This document shows, piece by piece, positions 10,701-21,318 of a stretch of DNA of 64,000 nucleotides (positions within the stretch are counted from its first letter, which is position 1; every line of letters starts with the position of its first letter). The stretch spans positions 1,259,761 through 1,323,760 of the forward strand of contig CAMZMU010000035.1 in NCBI GenBank assembly GCA_947311845.1, written 5' to 3'. Source of the DNA: Poa pratensis. Lineage: Eukaryota; Streptophyta; Magnoliopsida; Poales; Poaceae. A program made the position numbers and the translations under genes. The notes beneath the pieces were generated by a model. That model saw nothing but the letters and a program-made list of their open reading frames with translations, was not told the DNA's origin and did not search any database.

Positions 10701-11941
10701 AATGCTAAGTTGATATCTTTCCACAGTTTTTCATCCCATATATCATCAATCACAATGAGGTACCTACATCAATTATGAGATGATTAATGGAATGAATGTA
10801 CACATGGTAAGGCTAAAAGGAAGGCTTAAAGATAATATAGCAGAAGATATATTCAGGAATAAATTTTATGATAATTAAGATGCAGGGGGTAAATACACCA
10901 TGACGAATTTTTGAGAATTGCTGGAGTAAAGATCATGTCTTGACGATTTTTTTGAAAAAAAAACCTTTTCTATGTGACCATGTGAACAAATCACCTAACC
11001 TATACTGAAAATAAAAAGTAGTACACATCATTACACTACATCAGTGATAAGACTGGTCATCGATGTCGAGAAATAAGATATGGTGCCCATGTACGGTAGT
11101 AGCATATTATGGCTTATTAATTATTAATGCACACAAGTACAAACTTACTAAACTAACAACATATATATATTTTTCTAAATAATACGAGCCTTTGTGATTC
11201 ACATATTTCACAAACACATGAATACATAAAGCGCAGGAGTGTAATGAACTCTCCCTAAGGATTGGAAAACTACATGGTTTGCATCAAAGTGTATTTTAAA
11301 CTAGATGAAAACAATTTAATAATTATTAAACAACTATAATACGAAATAATTATCAATTTAAGATTCTTGCCATTATAAAGTACTTGACATGTGGTTTGTA
11401 CATACCTCTTGTTCTCGAGACTACTGCGGAGTTTATCAATGAGTTGTCTTTTATCCAACATGGTGAGCTTATCATCAGTTTGCTTCATGCCAGGATCAAG
11501 AAGGATGTCCATGAGAATCTTCTTCGCATTTGCATTTCGACCGACAGGCACAAAAGCATTGCAATCAAATTCTCTTTTGATCTTTTCATAAACTGTTTTG
11601 ACCAGAGTTGTCTTACCCAATCCTCCAAACCCAACGACTGAGACAATCCTCAACTTGTTCTTGGTATCACTGTCTCCCTCTAAGAGCAACTTCATTAACT
11701 CTTCATCTCTTTTCCCAGCAATGCCAACTAGCTCTGTTACTTCTTTGTACAGAGCACCAAGGCGAGGATCAATGGTCATAGGTGGAGGCATAGCTACAAT
11801 ACTATCAATTTTGTACCTTTCACGCCTTTTAGCAACCTCTTGTACTTTCTTATTGATGTCCTTGATCGCATCAGCGATCTCATGGCGAGCCTTGATGCAC
11901 AAGCTGGAGATATTAATTAAGCCGACTTGATGCACAAGCAC
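7753..11941 (-). pseudogene. Rx-type CC-NB-ARC-LRR (NLR) resistance protein gene, broken
   Basis: Minus-strand exons: 11406-11941, 8769-10763, and a last exon starting at 8669 that originally ended at 7753. The introns have GT-AG ends. Motifs in order: KARHEIADAIKDI (end of the Rx N-terminal region), P-loop GFGGLGKTTL (about 11606-11634), kinase-2 YLIVIDDIW across the first splice, RNBS-B GSRLITTTR, GLPL-type CGGVPLAI, MHD-type RVHDM (10066-10080), then about ten leucine-rich repeats and an acidic tail. NLRs sense pathogen effectors and trigger immunity. Three lesions: about 140 N-terminal residues of coiled coil are absent upstream of 11941; an extra AATT within 10322-10328 shifts the frame and gives a stop at 10322-10324; a retroposon (7783-8605) sits in the last exon. 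A full-length product is not possible. Confidence 0.9.
7783..8605 (+). mobile_element. Poly(A) retroposon inserted in the last NLR exon
   Basis: An 823-bp insertion ends in ten A bases (8596-8605). It is flanked by perfect 14-bp direct repeats, GACTCCTCATCGGT, at 7769-7782 and 8606-8619. Poly(A) plus a target duplication of this size marks LINE-machinery retroposition. The body is GC-rich with long open frames in several phases, which are composition artefacts, and has no recognisable reverse transcriptase. It could be a LINE 5' segment, a SINE-like element or a processed transcript. Removing it with one repeat copy restores the acidic NLR C-terminus (ESEEETDEE...) and its stop at 7753-7755. 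With it, the NLR frame runs through the poly(T) complement into the insert and stops at 7984. Confidence 0.85.
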
Positions 11942-12675
11942 TTGGTATTTTACTAGGAGTATTAATTTTACGGTGCATCATCCTAGAGATTTTAGATTTT
12001 TTTTTTTTTGAGAATTTCCTAGAGATATTAGATGGTAGTATATCTCTAATCAGACTGCTAATATTGGCTGGACTAACTATGGGCTTTACGAGATTACAAC
12101 CTTATTAGGTCGACCATTAAGGCCTAAACAGTATTTTCACTTTTTTTTAACATATACTTTTTTTTTAGATAAAGCTTTCAACATATAATACACAACTCGG
12201 TGTAGTACATTTAACCAAAATAACCAATCTAATCTAAATGGCTGAATGTTGATTCAAATTAATTTTAGAAAACGCTACTTATCACGCGGGGGATCACGTC
12301 ATTCGCGTCCTCCGCCTCATGCACGTGACACGCGTCCGCCTCGAGGGTCCACACACCACCGCCCCACACCTTATCATCCTCTTCCCATCTCGTAATTTCT
12401 CTCCATTGCGACCATGGAGAAGACTGCAACTTTTCTTCTGTCGCTACAGCTCGCACGCCGCGACCTAGCAACGGCGTTCTCCTCCACCCACCGCATAACC
12501 ACCCCACCCCATCTGGATGCGAGTCGTGGGGGAGCACAACCAAGGTATCTTCCGGTCGGCACCCTTGTTGTCACCGCGGCGCGTCGATTCCCCCACCCCC
12601 TCCCTCTGACCGCTCCAAAAGAAAGTTTCGTGTCGACGGCAACCCGTCCATGGCAGCAAGAGGATAATCTAAGTA
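11942..12675. other. Truncated 5' flank of the NLR pseudogene and GC-rich stretch
   Basis: The NLR frame is lost beyond 11941, where a TTGATGCACAAGC phrase (11927-11939) repeats one inside the exon (about 11893-11905). At 11998-12016 a T run plus GAGAATT is flanked by near-identical 17-bp repeats (11981-11997 and 12017-12033), consistent with a tiny retroposon tail. Bases 12290-12660 are GC-rich with short open frames on both strands. A phrase around GGATGCGAG...GAGCACAAC there recurs near 40255, suggesting a dispersed repeat. Confidence 0.45.
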
Positions 12676-12798
12676 CTCCCTCCGTCCTAAAATAAGCGTC
12701 TCAAGTTTGCTAAAAAGTAGATATATGTAGACATGTTTCATGTATAGATACATCCACTTTTGAATAAATTTGAGACACTTATTTTTGAACGGAGGGAG
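12676..12798. mobile_element. Stowaway MITE (Tc1/mariner type)
   Basis: A 123-bp element begins CTCCCTCCGTCC, ends with the complementary GGAGGGAG, and is flanked by TA target duplications (12674-12675, 12799-12800). These are the signature ends of Triticeae Stowaway MITEs. The AT-rich middle has no coding capacity. Confidence 0.92.
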
Positions 12799-12996
12799 TA
12801 TTAAACATGACATCGCTAGTCTACAGATTCGATTTTGTGTGTTTCAATTGCGAAAAATCCATAGCATGAAAAGTTTACTTGTCTGCAACGTAACATCCTT
12901 CGTACGATAGTAGCAGCACAATGCCGAGACGTCAAAAAAAACTGGATACATGACATCAAGAGGTTACTTAGTTTGGTCTTAGCCATGCACTGATGC

Positions 12997-13111
12997 TTAG
13001 CAGCTCATGGGGCGCAGCTTTTTGTCCAGCCAGATGCCCGCTGCGAGGCCAAACAGGAAGCCGACGAGAAGCACAATCGTTGGGCAAGCCAGCACAGACG
13101 CGCACGACTTA
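12997..13111 (-). CDS. Probable last exon of a second small membrane protein
   Basis: Minus-strand exon with acceptor TTATTGCAG just upstream of 13111, ending in a TAA at 12997. It codes a hydrophobic segment, IVLLVGFLFGLAAGIWL, followed by the short basic tail DKKLRPMSC. The plan (membrane helix, short basic end) resembles the exon at 6242-6349, although the sequences differ. The intron or flank immediately upstream was invaded by the LINE-like element at 13210. Upstream exons were not found, so the gene may be dead. Family not recognised. Confidence 0.38.
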
Positions 13112-13209
13112 CTGCAATAAATATTACAAGCGGAACGTACATATGTTAGTTTATTAAAAAGGACTACATATATGCTGATAAGAAACAAGTTTGGCACTAC
13201 ACACTCTAT

Positions 13210-15595
13210 TTTTTTTAGAATAGAGGGGCTCCGCCCCCGATTTCACTTTATTGAAAACGAAACCGATAATACAGCATTTTTCCAGGCCCCCTTTGGTTTG
13301 TCGCCTCACACACCAAACCACCTACCAGAATCTTAACATGAACCTACAACCTTTTAAGCTAGAACAACCTGTTGCCAACCAACACACCACATAAACCACC
13401 AACACAGCAGTTGTTTGCCAACTAAAAGAAAGAAAACTGAAACTCTACGAAGCTCCCCTACAGATTTCTTCTTCTCTTCACACTTCCCAGCCTTCTTCCC
13501 CTTACACAGCAAACCTTCTTGTCAGCGGCGTCCACTTTGCCGACCTACTAAACACCTCCGCTGCAACTCGTAGCAGAGCTCTTGCCCCTCTGGTTTGCAG
13601 CTCGCATTGTCCTCGGAGCTGAAGTTCGGTCCGAAAACTTAACCAAAGAGCTACTATAGTCACTACACAAACACAACTAGGACATGAGGAACAACTTTAT
13701 CAAAGTAAGCAGAAATTCTAGTTTTCCATATCGCCCATAATACTACTGCTACACCTACATCTATCAAATTCCTCATACTAGCTGGAAACTTAAAACCCAG
13801 CTGACCAAAACATTAACACATAGGTCAAAAGCACATTCTACCACTCTCCACACAAACCTAGCTAACGGACAACTAATAAAAAAATGATCTATGCTCTCAA
13901 CATTGCTACAAAACACCAGATTTAATCAAAAACCAATTACACCTATCTCGTTCTTCACTAAGCATTACTTCACTACACAAGACCTCTAGCTCAATCCACA
14001 TCACCAACGTTTCATTTGCTAAAGTACGCCTAAACCTGAAATAAGACCAGCCATAAATAACAACACTTGCGACTGTAATGCCAGATCTGAAAGTCAAGTT
14101 AAACTATCTACTAAACTTTATACTAAGAGGTACACTACTGCTAAACTATCTACTAAACTTTTTTCTATCACAGCATTAAACAAACTAGACCATTTAGATA
14201 GCCTCCTTTCTTTAATTACTCTCAACTACTCTCCTAAACAAATTTTAAAAAAACTCCAACAATAAGGGGAGCAGAAGAAGAGCATCTAAAACACATAAAT
14301 TAATTCTACCAGAAAAGCTTACTTATCTCTAGCATGGGGCGCCCCATAACAGAAGCAAAAAAGGAAATAAGACCAGACTATTTATCTTTTAACACACAAC
14401 ATAGCAAAACTCTACCGAATTCAGAAGCTAATACATCAAAAACATCTACATCTACACCCAGAAGCTATCACTTGTACTAGTATTAAACCAGGAATCAGAA
14501 AAGGAAATTGCTACGTTTCATGTAAACCACGGAAGTTCTAACAAAAAAAGAAAAACTAGAACAAGCAAAAGAAAACAAACTCAGGTTGATCTATACCTCT
14601 AGCACTTCAGGTAAAAGCTGCCATTATATACTTAATTTAATCGGCCCATTAGCTTTGCTTTACCAACATAAACCTCTAGCTTTACTTTGCCATTATTTCT
14701 ATTCACAGAACTAGATTTACTGAAACCGAGCCCAGCCATCAATCTAAGCTATAAAGTCCAATCCTGGTCTTCAACATCTAAAGTGTCCTCAACTTTCCTC
14801 AACCTCTGCTACTCTACTCTTTTACATCTTTTTGGCAACTAAAAGCTGTTTAACTCTACTGATACTTGCCTGAAAAAGACAAGTTCTAGCTTCCTCTAAA
14901 TTCTCAAACATATTAACAGTACTAAATATCTCTACAACACATTTTCTAAACCTGAAACCAGCTTTTACTTCTACCAACAGCTCTAGCAATTCTATTTTAA
15001 CAGAAGAAAATTTAATTAAAACCTAGCCCTGCCACCAATCTAACTGTACTGCGGGTCGGCTCCATGTACCTGCACTCGTCGAACAGCATGCAGCGGCGAC
15101 CAGCCAGCAGTGTACCTCAGCCGGAGCACCAGATCAACGAACCTGAGACTTCCGGCCACCTTGCTACAACTGCAGTAGAACAGGCCACCAGCAGCCTCCC
15201 CGCTGTGGCTCGCGAGCCTGAGACGCCCACGCCAAGGGCACGGACGCGCGGGATGACCCACCACCGCTCGAGGCAGGCCGCCGCGTCAGATCCATCACCC
15301 ATCGGCTCCACCGCCGCCCGCGTCGGTCGGGCCGCATACCTCGCAGGCCGCCGCCACCACAGCCCGGGGCCGCCCCCGTGGTGCTCCGCTGCTCCGCGGC
15401 CGCCATCTGCTTTGAGACGCCCGGCCACTACCCCCGGTGCGCGCACGGCTTTCTGTCGGCGGCGAAGTGGGGGAGAGGCGGCGGGGAACCTGCGGCGGCG
15501 CGGCTAGGGTTTCCCCCCGTGTCGCCCGCCGCTCGCCTGCCTATCCTATCCTAAATAAACATAACAATGCACTGATCGCAGGTGAGGCTACTGTC
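13210..15595 (-). mobile_element. LINE-like retroposon with 15-bp target duplication (degenerate)
   Basis: A 2,386-bp insertion is flanked by the perfect direct repeat CACTACACACTCTAT (13195-13209 and 15596-15610). A T run at its left edge is the poly(A) tail of a minus-strand element. The minus-strand 5' part (15040-15530) is GC-rich like a LINE leader and ORF1 start. The rest is strikingly poor in G on the plus strand. It can be read on the minus strand as short coding-like segments (for example VEVKAGFRFRKCVVEIF) cut by many stops, often TAG. No reverse transcriptase motif is visible, so it is a non-autonomous or heavily decayed copy. Confidence 0.75.
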
Positions 15596-15610
15596 CACTA
15601 CACACTCTAT

Positions 15611-16353
15611 GTCAGTGTAGTAATTTTGGGGATTTCAAAGTGTAGCAAAAGGTCACATGCATAGGGGGATTAAACGTGCGTCAACATAAGTGTATAGCGA
15701 TAGAAATGTTGGGTCATTTATAAAGCGGGTGGAAATCCTCTTTGGAGAAGTTTTGTGTACATGATGAAAGCTAACCCTCCGTCCGCTAAAGGTGCGACAG
15801 AAACGCTGATCAACTTTAGCCAACTGTGATTTATCTTGCGGGTACGCATGTATACAAGAAAATAAAAGGAGAATACTGTGCACTTTTAGTCAATACTTCA
15901 GATGCTTGTTACCTTTTCTTATCTAAATAGCTGGCATGAGTTTTGTTAGCTTTTCGGACGGAAGCCAAAGCCCGTGCATAAAGCTACAAGATCAGCTAGC
16001 TGGGGAAAATCCAGCAATTGTAGGTTCAGGTTCTAGCCCGGAATAACACGACTGAGCAGAGTCGAGACAAGTTTTATTAGATTTAGTGAACGGATAAGAA
16101 ACATAACGTCAAGCCTAACAAAGAGCATGGAATTTCTGCTCGCTTTATTTGTGCCCCTGGGTTTTCTCGAAAATATTTGTGTCCTGTGAGTGTGGGCCAT
16201 GCATGGCACTATTATTGTTTAACAATAGTTGCTAAAGTCCACTGCTAAGTACTCGCCTCCCATTCGATGAATAATTTGCTGGCATGTAATATCCAGATTA
16301 AGTAACCCACACACATCGCACGCGCACATGCGCCCTAGCTAACCGTGGCACGC
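15611..16353. other. Intergenic DNA, no feature recognised
   Basis: Mixed-composition sequence with only short open frames on either strand. It continues the DNA into which the LINE-like element inserted and ends where the CACTA array repeat begins. I see no gene, MITE or conserved motif. Confidence 0.4.
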
Positions 16354-18027
16354 ATTATCACAAACTATGACACGGGGATGGCCATAACTTGGTCATTTGG
16401 TGCGAAACCTATACATTTCTATAGATGATATACCTTTTTGTGAAGCATTTTTTTGAAATGATTGCTAAAACTCAAGTTTATCATTTTTGCTAGCAACTAG
16501 TACACATAAAAGGACTCCAGGCCAAAAGATTTCATTTTTTGAGTATTTTCTCAGTTTCTTTTATTTTTGTGAATAAATGGTCAAAATGACCGTCATGCCT
16601 ATTCATTGAAAGGGGTCACATTTTTCAAAACTATCGATGTTTCTGTAATAAAGTCACTACTTGTGTACCTAAAAATGATTTTTGTAAAAAAATTAGACCA
16701 AACTATCACACACTTGTAGTTCAAATTTCAATTACTTTTGGAAAATCGGCATAAAGTCATTTAAATAGAAAAAATTAGGTAGAAATCGAGAAAATTCCTA
16801 ATACTTGGGTATTATCCATCAAATATGTAGTACCCTTTGTGACAATAAAATGGGTGCCTTTTTGCAACATTTTTTTGATATTTCCTTCATAAAAAAAGTC
16901 ATTTTTTGCACTTAAAAAATGGAAAATGATATTTATAAAAATAATTTGGAAATTGTTTTTTGCAAAAATGTTAGCCATATCAAGACACACCTATGTTTCA
17001 AATATGGACATATTATCACAAACTATGGCACGGGGATAGGCATAACTTGGTCAGTTGGCGCGAAACCTATACATGTTTATAGATGATAGACCTTTTTGTG
17101 AAGCATTTTTTTCAAATGTTTGTCAAAACTCAAGTTTATCATTTTTGCTAGCAACTAGTACACATAAAAGGACTCCATGTCAGAGGATTTCATTTTTCTG
17201 AAAAAGGTCAAAATGACTGCCATGACTATTCATCGAAAGTGGTCAAATTTTCTAAAACTATCAAAGTGATGCAAAAGATGATATGGATGACATATTTGAA
17301 TTCCTCTCATTTTTCTAATCGATTTAGACATTTTATTAGTCAAATTTTGATTTACGAATTTGAAGATATGAATTATTCCATATTAAATGTAAAAAGAAAA
17401 AATAAAGTAAAATTCATTTTATTATTATTTATTCGCAATATACTATTACATAATCATTGTTACTTTACTCAAATAAATTTTTAAAATTTAAACAATGAAA
17501 AGTGTAACATCATAACCGAGGGGTTAATATGATTGATAGGGTACTAATATCAGTAAGTTTTAATTTCTCATTTGGAAGCTAGTTTGGAAGGAACTCAAAA
17601 GTTAAATGTGCTCGGGCTGGAGGATGGGTGACCGAATGGGAAGTTTGATCAGGGTAATTACTTTGACCTATGATTAAGTGTGCAATTAAGGATTAAGTAT
17701 GTGACTAAGTGAGAAATTTCGAAATACAAATAAAAAGAATTAAAAAAAGTTCAAATAAAAAGTTCAAACAAAAAGTCTGGTGGCATAGGCCGACGGCAAT
17801 GCCGTCGGCGTATGGGGAGCTGACGGTATGGGATGCCGTATTGTGGGTCCTACCACCATGTACGCCGACGGGGTACACATACGCCGACGGCCGGGTGGGT
17901 ACGCCGACAGGGCAAAACGCCAACGGCGCTACGCCGACAGCCACCGTAGGGCTATGGCTACGCCGACGGCCTTCTGGTCTGCGCCGACGGTTGTCGGCCG
18001 TCGGCGTCTTGTGGGATTCCCGTAGTG
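16354..18027. mobile_element. CACTA (En/Spm) transposon 3' end with subterminal repeats
   Basis: The right edge ends ...CCCGTAGTG at 18027, the complement of a CACTACGGG start. Inside it, from about 17780, many GCCGACGGC/GCCGTCGGC motifs repeat, as in Triticeae CACTA subterminal regions. Further in, an AT-rich unit beginning TATCACAAACTATG occurs twice (16354 and 17013, period about 659 bp) and recurs in the arrays at 26-33 kb. No transposase is present and no matching left CACTA end was found in the window, so this is a truncated or solo end. Confidence 0.75.
17591..17644 (+). other. 5S-rRNA-like stretch inside the CACTA element
   Basis: These 54 bases contain GTTAAATGTGCTCGGGC and GGATGGGTGACC...TGGGAAGT. 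They parallel the 3' half of plant 5S rRNA, including the internal RNA polymerase III promoter region, with a gap of about 9 bases in the middle. It is too short and altered to be a 5S gene. Cassandra retrotransposons are known to carry 5S-derived DNA, but here the host is a CACTA 3' region. Confidence 0.6.
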
Positions 18028-20584
18028 AATGAGGGCAAAAGGTTTGACCATACTACAAAATGATCACATGGTGGTTCTAAATGGCACTTAAGTAGTGCCG
18101 GATGCCTTGTTCAGGTTAAAAATGCAACGGATGAGTTATTTGATTTCCTAGATGAATCAGAAATATGATCTCCTTTGAGCTAATAAAGTTACCTTTTGTC
18201 AAACTAATCTTAATTGGTATATTTACTGTACCGTTTCAAAATACAGCAACGCTCTAAACAGGAAAAAAATGAAATAGAGCTCCTGGTCACTTTTGATTGT
18301 TCAAATGATTCATTAGTTAGTATGCTGGTCGCTCTTCTCATCTGCTTATTCATTTGGTCCTTGTTCATGTTGTTCATCTCATCCAATAAAAGTTGTACTG
18401 GTTTTTTCTGCCTTATTTTTCTGTTGTAGGGCCAGCGAAGTTAGTGTCACGGTGGAACTGCTTCGGCAATGGCATGTGAGTGCTACCATGGGTTGTATGT
18501 AACTGGTGATTTTTGCATTACGCCTTCCCGATGACGTGCACAATAGAAGCGTTGGCGACGAAGCAAACAGTGATAACTTTCTCGACTTTGTGATCAGTGA
18601 TGTTCTTCAAGACCAGGTACTAGCATATACTATGCTTCAGATTAACATCTGGATACTATTTATTGAACAAATATCTTAGTGGCCTGATATTTTCTTTTCA
18701 AAATTCTGATAATTATTAGGAGACCATTTATCCATCGTTCATGGGTGCAAGGATCCTGGTGCATCGGAGAGCTCCCATTGCTCTATCATGGAGAGAGCGG
18801 CAGGGTACAGGAATATCAAAAACCTTGAAAACTTCAGACGAACGCTAGGCAGCTGCAAGAAGAGATGGAGGGTCTGACAATCAAAACGCATTCGAACGAC
18901 GACAACAAGACATGATGCAATGCAATTGAATGCTTATTATCTTATGTGTATTTTTCTTAAATTTAGATTCAGATATAAGCTGTGTACCTCCGCTATCCAA
19001 CACCACTCACCGTGATGATGCATGAAAAGGAGGTGACTATTTTTTGTACGAAGTCGATAATTAGAGTTTCCATAGGCATATGGAATGCAACCGGAACTGG
19101 TACCGACAATAATGTTGTGGAATTTAACTAAAAACTTATTTTGAGCATCAAAATTTCCTAAAATATTTAACTTGTAGCAAGCCACGGCATTCAACTAGTA
19201 CTAACTAAAAACAACTCTTTCAAAAATCATTTGAGCCACTGTGGGGTAGCATTTTTGTTTCCTTCCTCCGACCCGCTACTAGTATCGTCGCCTCGTCGGG
19301 TTGGTGGAATCCTTTAACGCTGCTCAGTAGTCATTCCTAGGTGCAGTACACGTTGGTGTCCAGTAAACTTCGCTGTTTGTGTCCAATTACCCAACTACCC
19401 CTTACGCACTTTACACTAAAGTTATAGGCGCGCATACAACATGGGACGGTAAACTCTTCCTTGGAGTTACTGAAACGTGGGGCTATCAGTTCGCGGGGCC
19501 CGGCTGTCAGCTACTTAATGTGAAGGCACGGCAGAGGATTCTAGACGAATCCGCGTGCAACGTGCCAGACCATGCGAACTTGGTTCGCCGGAACCTTTGG
19601 CTTTATGGGTACGAGTGCACCACCGCGGGACCTCCAACCAACGCATGCCCTGCAAACCGCTTTTCACCCATCTCGTCAAAAAAGTGTTTTTGATTCGAAA
19701 TTTGCTGTACCTCCAACGTTTCTCGTCCGAACGTACGAGCGCTTTATTCCTGCCTCGTGAGAAGTGACCCAAGGCCAAGCCCAAACCCAAAACCTGCTGA
19801 ACCGCAACGGAGGAGGAGCAGTAGTCTTCTTCGACCGTGACGAGCAGTACACCGTGGACCAAATTTAAGGGCACCCATGCTGCCGGAAAAAGTCACTTAA
19901 GACGGCAATGTAACTGTCGGCAAGGATTTTTAGCTGGCAGTTCGGCATGTCCGCTAGGCAGTTTCATCTGAGCCGGCAGTTAGCTTGGCCTGTTTTGCCT
20001 ACAATTCCCGGCAGGTCCAATTTTGGCCCGGCAGGTGGCAAGCTTGTCTGGGATGAATCGTGAACCTTGAGGTCGGGCGATGGTGTTACGCTGCGGCTTA
20101 TTGACCGGAGCGAGGGGGGCAGTGCCGATGGCGGGAGCGACGACCGTAATCGACATAAATATAAAAATCAAAGGTGTAGAACATGGTAGCGAGGAGGCCA
20201 CCTGGCGGGGCGTGTGGAGGTAGGTGGCGGGAGGGAAATTCAAATCAGCGGTTGGAGTCGCACGCATGACTGTTTTTTTGGTACAAGCTGACAAGTGATG
20301 TATTTTATATTACGGTGTAAATAAATTGGGCAAAATTTACATCAAAGTAGCTGTTGGAAATCTATTTTTGGCCCATGAGCCAAAAACAGTTATGCCCTAT
20401 CATAAATCACCTATACAAATCGTTGTATCTTGTGGATCTCACTTTGATGAAACTTTCTCACACCCGAGCAAAAGACATAATAGCTGTAGGCTGTAGCAGC
20501 TAGAAGAATACGTTTAGGACGAAGGGGGATAAGACAGCTTTGCTTTGTAAACGAAGAAACGTATACTTTTAGAGCTGAGGCCTA
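18028..20584. other. Intergenic DNA without a supported gene
   Basis: Sequence between the CACTA end and a MITE. Short open frames occur at 18214, 18937 and 19379, but none shows a domain or convincing splice context. Bases 18420-18900 have balanced composition and could be a captured gene fragment, though I cannot identify it. Bases 19860-20060 contain several GCCGGCAG/GGCAGTT phrases suggesting an old transposon end. Confidence 0.35.
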
Positions 20585-20587
20585 TAA

Positions 20588-20850
20588 GGCTGCTTATAGT
20601 GGGGAGTAACTTAGAGTAGTAACATGCATATGTTACTAGTCTAAGTTATTACCTTCATAGTGGGGAGTAACATGTGTGTAGTGTCATATTTAATAGGTTA
20701 TACACTCATCTTGCCTTGAAATGTGTGATGTTATGGTAACATAGCTAGTTACCACAACCATCTCTCTCATCATTAATTACCCGCTACATCAGATTTTTGG
20801 CCTACGTGGCACTGATGTTACTCCTATGTTACTCTCCACTGTGACTAGTC
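20588..20850. mobile_element. Tourist/Harbinger-type MITE
   Basis: A 263-bp element with imperfect inverted ends: GGCTGCTTATAGTGGGGAGT at the left and the complement of GACTAGTCACAGTGGAGAGT at the right. It is flanked by the 3-bp repeat TAA (20585-20587, 20851-20853). Repeated GTAACAT phrases and the absence of coding capacity fit this common grass MITE class. Confidence 0.8.
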
Positions 20851-21318
20851 TAACAGAAGAGACAGTATGATCCAGGCCTGGCCCAAACCCAAACCCAAAA
20901 CCGGACGGTGTACGAAGCAATTACACCTCGGTTGCCACGTAGCCTCGGGCCAAAATCATACGCAACATTGTCCTATGTATAGCAGCGCCGTTCTCTTTTT
21001 GAGTTTTCAGTTCATTCGGCTACCGATCCATTCTTTCGAGCAAATTCCATCGCTGCATGGTTTTACGAGTGCTGCAGATCTGCATACTCTCGGGACGAAG
21101 AGGAGAAACGGACTATGGAATCCCCTTGTATATATTGAAGGAAGTGGTAGCTCGACTGTGACAAGAAATGGTGAGTACTCGTCCTCATGAGGTGCCCGTC
21201 ACATCAGGCCATGTCACAAGTAAGGCCGATCACACGCATGGCCGCATGCGAAAACATAGCCTTTGGTGCCGACAACCGTGAATATCATTATTTCTTTGAA
21301 ATGTGAGAGGCGACCTTA

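Noticed and set aside
15064..15507. Plus-strand frame of 147 codons
   Set aside because: It lies in the GC-rich 5' part of the minus-strand LINE-like element and is antisense to it, without a domain.
17591..17644. A functional 5S rRNA gene
   Set aside because: Only about half of the 5S length is recognisable, with an internal gap, inside a CACTA element and without a tandem 5S array.
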